Shown here: piece by piece, positions 40,604 to 45,847 of the stretch | Layout: each line of letters begins with the position of its first letter | Position numbering within the stretch: position 1 is the first letter of the stretch | NCBI GenBank assembly: GCA_029053015.1 | Contig: JAIDHX010000014.1 | Location: forward strand, 1-45,847 | Reading direction: 5' to 3' | Length of the DNA stretch: 45,847 nucleotides | Source: Lachnospiraceae bacterium | Lineage (GTDB): Bacteria; Bacillota; Clostridia; Lachnospirales; Lachnospiraceae | Notes under the pieces: model-generated | Told to the model about the DNA's origin: nothing | Databases searched by the model: none | What the model saw: only the letters and a program-made list of their open reading frames with translations | Made by a program: the position numbers and the translations under genes

Positions 40604-42550
40604 TTAGTTTCCTTCTTTATAAGTTCCCGAAGCGGCATCCCAGTAAAAGTAACGCTTTTCCGCGGTGTCATCCTCTTCAACAGCCGCCTCGATGGTATCT
40701 GTGCACACCAGTTTTCCGTCCTCCACCCTGCAGAAGCCCGGCGTTTCAAACAGCAGTGTGGGTTCGCCGTCCCGTACCGCCCAGATGTAGGACGTCATAC
40801 CGGACAGATAGTGTCCGTCTTTATAGTCCATTGTGTAGAGAAGATGACATTCATCTTGATATGAAATAATGGTCGGTTCATAGCCGTCCGTTCCTATCTC
40901 TTCTTCCAACAGGGTGCAGCCCCCCGCATCCACATACCAGACAGAACCGTTAAAGCCCATAAAGGGCCATGAATAGGATTTGTCCGGGTCATGATAAATG
41001 CTTCCGTTAAAAGCAAATGCAGAAGCTTTGCCGTCTTTTTCAAAGTCTGCATAGAAAGAATCGACGATATCCCGGTATCGGTGGTCGGTGTGTTCAACAA
41101 ACAACTCTTCTAGATTCAGCAGGACAGCGTCTGTCTTTTCAGGGCAGGTCCGCCATGCACCGTCCGGCACAATCCACTCGTCGAACAGCTTCTCAATTTC
41201 CCACCGCTCTTTTTGGGATATTACTTCTTTTGGATATGTGAAGAAATTGGATTCTGTCACAAAATAGTATTCGCCGATTCCCGAGATAACATCGTAGTGT
41301 TCGGCAAAATAGCGATATTGACTATTTAGGTCATCATGCTCTTCATACATTTCATAATAAATCCGGATTGTTTCATATTCCGTTTCCCACACATATTCAA
41401 AGTCAGTGTCTATCTGTATGATAAATTCCTCTGAGGTGTTATAGTAATCATAAATATACAATAGTTTCCCGTCCCGAAGCGGGACATAGAAATCATGGTA
41501 ATCCCCTATGTCCAGAACGGCGCATATCAGTTCTCCGTCGTCATAATATAACAGTGCAGAGAAGTCAAAGTCGTATACTTCGCCGGACTGCATAAACAGG
41601 CTCTGCCTTCCAAACTTGTCCTCCAGTAAAACATATTTCCATGAACAGGCGCCAAATTCTTTGATATCCTCCCAATAACAGCTCGCAAGCCGGTATCTGG
41701 TTTCCACATCCGCAATCAGGGAAAAATCACCGTTTAAAACTCTGTAAAAGGCTTCCCATGCCTCGCCTTCTTCCTCCCAGCCCTTTGTCCATTCCGCCGC
41801 CAGCGCTTCCTGCTCTGCCAGATACGCATCCAGTTCGTCGGGCCGGAATACTTCCAGAAGGTTTTCCTTTGTAAAAGCATACCATACAGCGTATTCACCG
41901 TTCTCTGAATCCGGTTCGGGTATGGGTATCAGTTTGTATTCCCCATGGGAAAAAAGGATTTTGCAAAAAGTTTCATCGGGCCACAGGTTTATGTAGGGAC
42001 CGACGTCCTCATGAATTTTCAGACAGAAATCCAGACTTTGAAGTTCAGGCTGATGGAAGCAGTAGCCGTATACAGTGTCGTCCTCATAGTCAAACACCAG
42101 ATAAGAATCCAGACTGTCGTACTGCAGAAAAACTTCCTCCGTTCCGTCATTATCTATGTCCGCAAGGCAGAAGTCCGACGTACTAAGCAGCCGGTGCCTG
42201 AAAAACGGTACCATATAGTCGCTCAAATGTCTGTATTCCTGCACCGCGGCATCAAAAAATTCCGCGTCCTCAAGTAACACGGCCGCATATTCCTCATAGC
42301 CCTGCCTTGTGGACTCAGGAAGCGGCCCAAACTCATAAAATACGACAGATTCCCCGTCATCCGATTTTGAATCCGACGTTTCCGTATCCGACACTTTCGT
42401 CTCCGTTTCCCCAGTGTCAGCTTCCGCATAGCCCCGCTTCACGGTATCTCGAACCGCCACCCCGCCCGGCGTTGCATGGGAACCGCAGGCAGACAGAAAG
42501 AGCAGGCATCCCAAAACAACGATATAAAATTTTTCCCGCAGTTTTCCCAC
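40604..42550 (-). CDS. Large lipoprotein with FG-GAP-like repeat
   Basis: 648 residues from GTG 42550, with AAAGGAG 9 nt upstream; the codon before it is out of frame with the nearest ATG. The signal peptide ends in the lipobox LFLSACG. A Ser/Asp/Glu/Thr linker follows. FCLADIDNDGTEEVFLQYD is an FG-GAP/VCBS-type calcium-loop repeat. The remainder is acidic beta-rich sequence with many Tyr and Trp. Enzyme motifs are absent. Such large surface lipoproteins are frequent in Lachnospiraceae, function unknown. Its upstream region is repeat element copy 2. Confidence 0.8.
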   Translation of the reverse strand: MGKLREKFYIVVLGCLLFLSACGSHATPGGVAVRDTVKRGYAEADTGETETKVSDTETSDSKSDDGESVVFYEFGPLPESTRQGYEEYAAVLLEDAEFFDAAVQEYRHLSDYMVPFFRHRLLSTSDFCLADIDNDGTEEVFLQYDSLDSYLVFDYEDDTVYGYCFHQPELQSLDFCLKIHEDVGPYINLWPDETFCKILFSHGEYKLIPIPEPDSENGEYAVWYAFTKENLLEVFRPDELDAYLAEQEALAAEWTKGWEEEGEAWEAFYRVLNGDFSLIADVETRYRLASCYWEDIKEFGACSWKYVLLEDKFGRQSLFMQSGEVYDFDFSALLYYDDGELICAVLDIGDYHDFYVPLRDGKLLYIYDYYNTSEEFIIQIDTDFEYVWETEYETIRIYYEMYEEHDDLNSQYRYFAEHYDVISGIGEYYFVTESNFFTYPKEVISQKERWEIEKLFDEWIVPDGAWRTCPEKTDAVLLNLEELFVEHTDHRYRDIVDSFYADFEKDGKASAFAFNGSIYHDPDKSYSWPFMGFNGSVWYVDAGGCTLLEEEIGTDGYEPTIISYQDECHLLYTMDYKDGHYLSGMTSYIWAVRDGEPTLLFETPGFCRVEDGKLVCTDTIEAAVEEDDTAEKRYFYWDAASGTYKEGN

Positions 42551-42582
42551 TATACCATGCTCCTTTCTTCCCGTTATGGTTA

Positions 42583-42940
42583 GCTGATTGAGAAATTCTT
42601 TCTGCAAGTGACGGAAATGTTCAATATAGACAAAAACGGGCTCCGAAGCAGTGGCAAGTCGCCCTTATTTTGTCTATATTGAACATTTCCTGTATTGCAA
42701 AAGGAAGTTTCGCAAACGTCTAAGTTATGGTTTTAGGTAATTGTGAAATTCACCATATTTGCTGGTTTCGAATTGTGTATGTTGTATATTCCATAAGCAG
42801 ACCCTTGCTTGCCGCCGGTACTTAGCGAGGTATTTTCGAGCTTAGTACCGCTGCGGTAAGCTCGGAGCGAGAGCGAGTCTGCGTTGAAATATACAACATA
42901 CACAATGACAACAGCATAGTTCCTTCCTTTCACAATCCCC
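42583..42940 (-). repeat. Hairpin-rich TIR element, copy 2 (inverted)
   Basis: 358-bp relative of the element at 37279-37702, in opposite orientation. Ends: GCTGATTGAGAAA (42583-42595) and TTTCACAATCCCC (42928-42940), which are inverted to each other. Hairpin B (42613-42690) has perfect 23-bp arms (from GGAAATGTTCAATATAGAC). Its core is the reverse complement of copy 1's core with one base different. Hairpin A (42772-42906) has perfect 19-bp arms (ATTGTGTATGTTGTATATT and complement). Lies between the methyltransferase stop (42945) and the lipoprotein start (42550). No protein is encoded. Confidence 0.85.
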
Positions 42941-42944
42941 TAAA

Positions 42945-43565
42945 CTATGACTCTGACAAAACAAACACCCCCGCACAGTACGAAATTTCCTCAAACTGTA
43001 TATCAGGAAATTCTTTTTGCAGCTCTTCCGCCACAAAATAAAATTCCTCATCATCCCATTCCTCACCCACGGCTTGACGGCACGCTTCCATATCCGCCTT
43101 AGTTTGAAACGCAACGTCGCCTATGAGAATCTTACCGCCTTCTGCGAGCAGCCCGTGCAGGGAGCGAAGAAAGGTTATTTTTTGCTCATCTGTCAAATGA
43201 TGGAGCGAATAGGTCGCGATAATAAAGTCATAAGATTTCTGCAAAAGGGGTGCGGCAAGGCCCTGCGAAAAATCCCCTTGGCAGAGGTGGGCGTCCGGCA
43301 TTTTTTCTTTTGCAAGTGCAATCATTCTGTCTGAAAAGTCCTGTCCGTATATTTCACACCCATGGGCGTAAAGCTTTGCAGTCAGTGTGCCGGTTCCAAA
43401 CCCGATATCAAGGACGGCTGGCTTTTCTCTGCACAGAACCATATTGTATATCGACGACAGTACCTTTTTATAGCCTGCAAACGGATAGCTGTTATCTTCC
43501 TCAGAAAGACCTACGGACTTGTCATATCCGTCCGCCCATAAATCAAATCCTTTGCTGTCAAGCAT
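42945..43565 (-). CDS. Class I SAM-dependent methyltransferase
   Basis: 206 residues from ATG 43565, with TTTAGGAGG upstream; the earlier in-frame start at 43595 lacks a site. Motif I VLDIGFGTGTLTAKLYAHG binds SAM. FSDRMIALAKEKMPDAHL and FIIATYSLHHLT (post-I and motif II) follow. The C-terminus is CAGVFVLSES. The substrate is unknown, possibly a small metabolite. Expressed alone; a repeat element begins 5 bp after the stop. Confidence 0.88.
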   Translation of the reverse strand: MLDSKGFDLWADGYDKSVGLSEEDNSYPFAGYKKVLSSIYNMVLCREKPAVLDIGFGTGTLTAKLYAHGCEIYGQDFSDRMIALAKEKMPDAHLCQGDFSQGLAAPLLQKSYDFIIATYSLHHLTDEQKITFLRSLHGLLAEGGKILIGDVAFQTKADMEACRQAVGEEWDDEEFYFVAEELQKEFPDIQFEEISYCAGVFVLSES

Positions 43566-43653
43566 AATTTTGCCTCCTAAATTTGAATAAACCATAAGTT
43601 GGCAATTATTATAACATAAAATGAAACAGGCAGGAAGAATTGATTGAAATTTG

Positions 43654-43682
43654 TTGAATCTACAGATGGCTTTTGCTATAAT
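43654..43682 (+). promoter_or_regulatory. Promoter upstream of sensor gene
   Basis: TTGAAT (43654-43659), 17-bp spacer, TATAAT (43677-43682), 112 bp before the GTG start at 43795. A second AT-rich site occurs nearer the gene. Confidence 0.5.
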
Positions 43683-43794
43683 TAGTCTGAGTTTTTATTC
43701 CTTAATAAATTTTGCTATATAGACATAAAGAAATAGTATAAAGTTTCCGACAGGAAAATGATGTATACGATTGAATCAATAAGGAGATGTAGTC

Positions 43795-45847
43795 GTGCAG
43801 AATAATCAAAAAAGAGGAAAGGTGTTTTCAAAAATCGAGGGTACCAGAAAGAAAGGATTGCTGCAGGTTGTAAACAGGAGGTACAGAAGAATTGCCGCAT
43901 TTACGGCAGGCTTAATCTTCATCCTGTCCAATTTTATGACAGTAACAGCCGACGACGGACAGTCCGATAACCGGGCGGTGAACGCCGGCATCTTCTACTT
44001 TGAGGGGTATCACATGAAGGACGAAGAGGGCAGGCTGTCCGGCTACGGCATTGAATTTCTTGAACTCGTATCCGAATATTCTCATCTGAATTTCCGGTAC
44101 ACAGGCTATGACAACTCCTGGGGTGAAATGCTTACTATGCTGGAAAACGGTGAGATCGACATAGTAACCACTGCCCGAAAGACGCCGGATCGGGAGGAGA
44201 AATTTGCCTTTTCTCTTCCTATCGGCAGAAATAGTACTGTTCTCTCGGTTCGGGCCGATAATACAGAGCGGCGCAGCGGTGATTACAATACTTATAATGG
44301 AATGACGGTGGGACTGCTGACGGGAAGCAGTCAGAACCAAAGTCTGGTGGAGTTTGCAGAGGAGAAGGGATTTTCCTACCAAACAAAGGAATACGATGAT
44401 GCAGATGCTCTTGTGGCCGCCCTGCAGAACGGCGAGATTGACGCGATCCTTTCCAGCAACTTAAGGAAGGCGACAAACGAAAAGACACTGGACATTATCG
44501 AGACGGACAATTTCTACGCAATCGTCAGGAAAGATGACAAAGAACTGCTTGACGAAATCAACTATGCCATTCTGCAGATGGATCTGCATGAGGGCGACTG
44601 GGAAAATGTGCTGTTTTACCGGTACTACGGGTCGGTCGCTTCCCTTGCGTTTACCTTTACGGAGCGTGAGCAGGCCTATATTCAGGAAGTTCTTTCGGGC
44701 GAGAAAACGATTACCGTAATTGCGCTCGGCGACAGGGAGCCCTATTCTTATGTGGAAAATGGGGAATTAAAAGGTATTCTGCCGGATTATTTTGCCAGTG
44801 TCATGGAATTGGCCGGACTGCCCTATGAAATCGTAGTGCCCCAGGACAGGAAGGCCTATGATGCCATAGCGGATACCAACGGCGTGGATGTGGTCATTGA
44901 CAGGCTTAGCGATGGCGGCATCATGGAAGAGGCCGCTTACCGTGGATTTAATACGGATCCCTACATGACGACGGGCGTGGCAAGGGTGACAAGACAGGAC
45001 TTTGACGGAGATGTCAAAACGGTTGCCATAACAGATTCCTGGAGGGAAAGCTTTGTTTTGCCGGAACTTCCGGAAGATGTTAAATTTTTGAGCTATCCAA
45101 CCAGAGAGGCTGCGCTGCAGGCTGTCCTGAAACGGGAGGCGGATGCCGCATATGTATATGCCTATGCAGCACAGTTGTTTGTGAACCATGACACCACAAA
45201 TTCCCTGTATTACAGTATAGTGAATGATATGAACGTGGACTTTCGAATGTATGTCCGTGAAAGCACGGATCATGAATTGATCACTATACTGAATAAGTGT
45301 ATTCAGCAGATGCCGGAGGATAAGCTGAATCAACTGGTTCTAAAATATACCTCCTATACTGCCGGGGATATGAGTCTCCTGCAATATATGCAGGGCAATC
45401 CGAAGGTGATGGTCGCTGCATTTTTGGCCTCAGCTTTGGTCATTTGTATTATTCTGACACTCCTGCTGAGGGGGCGGTGGAACAGGAAGCTTTTAAACGC
45501 CACGGAGCGTTCGAACAAGGAGATGGGAGAGCAGCTTGCCATTGTAGAAGCGCTGAGCCGTGACTATACAAATATTTTTGCCATCAGTGCGGAGCGTGGT
45601 ACAGCCAGAATTGTCAAACTGGATGGCTATGTGACGGAGGGATTGAAAAAGGAATCCAAAGAAGAGAATCCCTATGCGCCGGTTTTGGCCCGGTATATAA
45701 ACGATCGTGTCCATCCGGAGGATCAGCAGTATCTCACGGAGGCTCTTTCTCTGGAAACAGTCAGGGAGAAGCTGGACGCGGACGGGGAATATACGGGAAG
45801 CTACCGCATACAGACGGACGGGGAAATTCATCATTTCCAATATACAT
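43795..45847 (+). CDS. Two-Venus-flytrap transmembrane sensor, 3' end outside window
   Basis: The frame opens at GTG 43795, 8 nt after AAGGAG, and stays open to the window end (684 codons seen). A signal/anchor helix (~34-52) is followed by two bacterial periplasmic-binding-protein type 3 domains (~60-290: VNAGIFYFEGYHMKDEEGRL; ~300-530: KTITVIALGDREPYSYVENG). A second membrane helix (~541-562) follows, then a linker coil and a PAS-like domain (VEALSRDYTNIFAISAERGT). This is the layout of Lachnospiraceae signalling proteins that end in GGDEF or histidine kinase output. Which one lies beyond the window is unknown. Ligands are probably amino acids or related solutes. Confidence 0.88.
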   Translation, partial: MQNNQKRGKVFSKIEGTRKKGLLQVVNRRYRRIAAFTAGLIFILSNFMTVTADDGQSDNRAVNAGIFYFEGYHMKDEEGRLSGYGIEFLELVSEYSHLNFRYTGYDNSWGEMLTMLENGEIDIVTTARKTPDREEKFAFSLPIGRNSTVLSVRADNTERRSGDYNTYNGMTVGLLTGSSQNQSLVEFAEEKGFSYQTKEYDDADALVAALQNGEIDAILSSNLRKATNEKTLDIIETDNFYAIVRKDDKELLDEINYAILQMDLHEGDWENVLFYRYYGSVASLAFTFTEREQAYIQEVLSGEKTITVIALGDREPYSYVENGELKGILPDYFASVMELAGLPYEIVVPQDRKAYDAIADTNGVDVVIDRLSDGGIMEEAAYRGFNTDPYMTTGVARVTRQDFDGDVKTVAITDSWRESFVLPELPEDVKFLSYPTREAALQAVLKREADAAYVYAYAAQLFVNHDTTNSLYYSIVNDMNVDFRMYVRESTDHELITILNKCIQQMPEDKLNQLVLKYTSYTAGDMSLLQYMQGNPKVMVAAFLASALVICIILTLLLRGRWNRKLLNATERSNKEMGEQLAIVEALSRDYTNIFAISAERGTARIVKLDGYVTEGLKKESKEENPYAPVLARYINDRVHPEDQQYLTEALSLETVREKLDADGEYTGSYRIQTDGEIHHFQYT

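Overview
The window reads as chromosome of a spore-forming gut Lachnospiraceae-type Firmicute (class Clostridia). The case rests on the forespore operon spoIIAA-spoIIAB-sigF, a T-box in front of valS, an ammonia-dependent asparagine synthetase (asnA), a PadR/DUF1700/DUF4097 envelope operon, strong Gram-positive ribosome-binding sites throughout, and many short lipoproteins and zinc-ribbon membrane proteins. No rRNA, tRNA, CRISPR array, integrase or transposase gene was seen.

Left end (1-3450) is visibly AT-richer and accessory-looking: a cut-off hypothetical gene, a stub resembling the start of an M3 peptidase, an HNH protein, then a tight XRE regulator / ImmA-IrrE protease / PIN-like nuclease cassette that resembles a toxin-antitoxin or defence module. 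A secreted SH3-NlpC/P60 hydrolase follows (3589-5034).

From 9584 down to 5031 on the minus strand lies the most distinctive locus: a 73-residue peptide with six Ala-Cys-Gly-X motifs, its radical SAM/SPASM maturase ('ACGX system'), a nitroreductase, a flavin-binding/ferredoxin fusion, a SirTM-like ADP-ribosylating sirtuin and a DUF1848 protein. A divergent HxlR regulator with an N-terminal Cys (9835-10158) probably controls it. This looks like a ribosomally made, modified peptide pathway with its own redox and NAD chemistry.

10217-17000 holds asnA divergent from a DNA-repair pair (radical SAM protein plus TIGR03915 partner), an HPr-like protein without the catalytic His, and a PD-(D/E)XK/Rad3 Fe-S helicase. 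17174-31300 is a mixed stretch: DUF1919 protein, GH13 glucosidase, LysR with a divergent flavodoxin and MATE exporter, PadR/DUF1700/DUF4097, an ECF S-component, a lipoprotein, an XRE/GyrI-like regulator, a GNAT enzyme, an orphan AgrC-like kinase, pnuC behind a probable NAD+-II riboswitch, and a zinc-ribbon membrane protein.

31350-37195 is the T-box-controlled valS-folC-small protein-TPR operon. Next come the sporulation operon and a GH25 lysozyme, then a convergent FG-GAP-like lipoprotein, a methyltransferase and a sensor cut by the window end. Two inverted copies of a 360-420 bp hairpin-rich element with terminal inverted repeats (37279-37702 and 42583-42940) bracket the spoIIA-GH25-lipoprotein block. 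Each lies about 30 bp upstream of a start codon, in the same orientation to that gene, and compensatory differences preserve their long stems.
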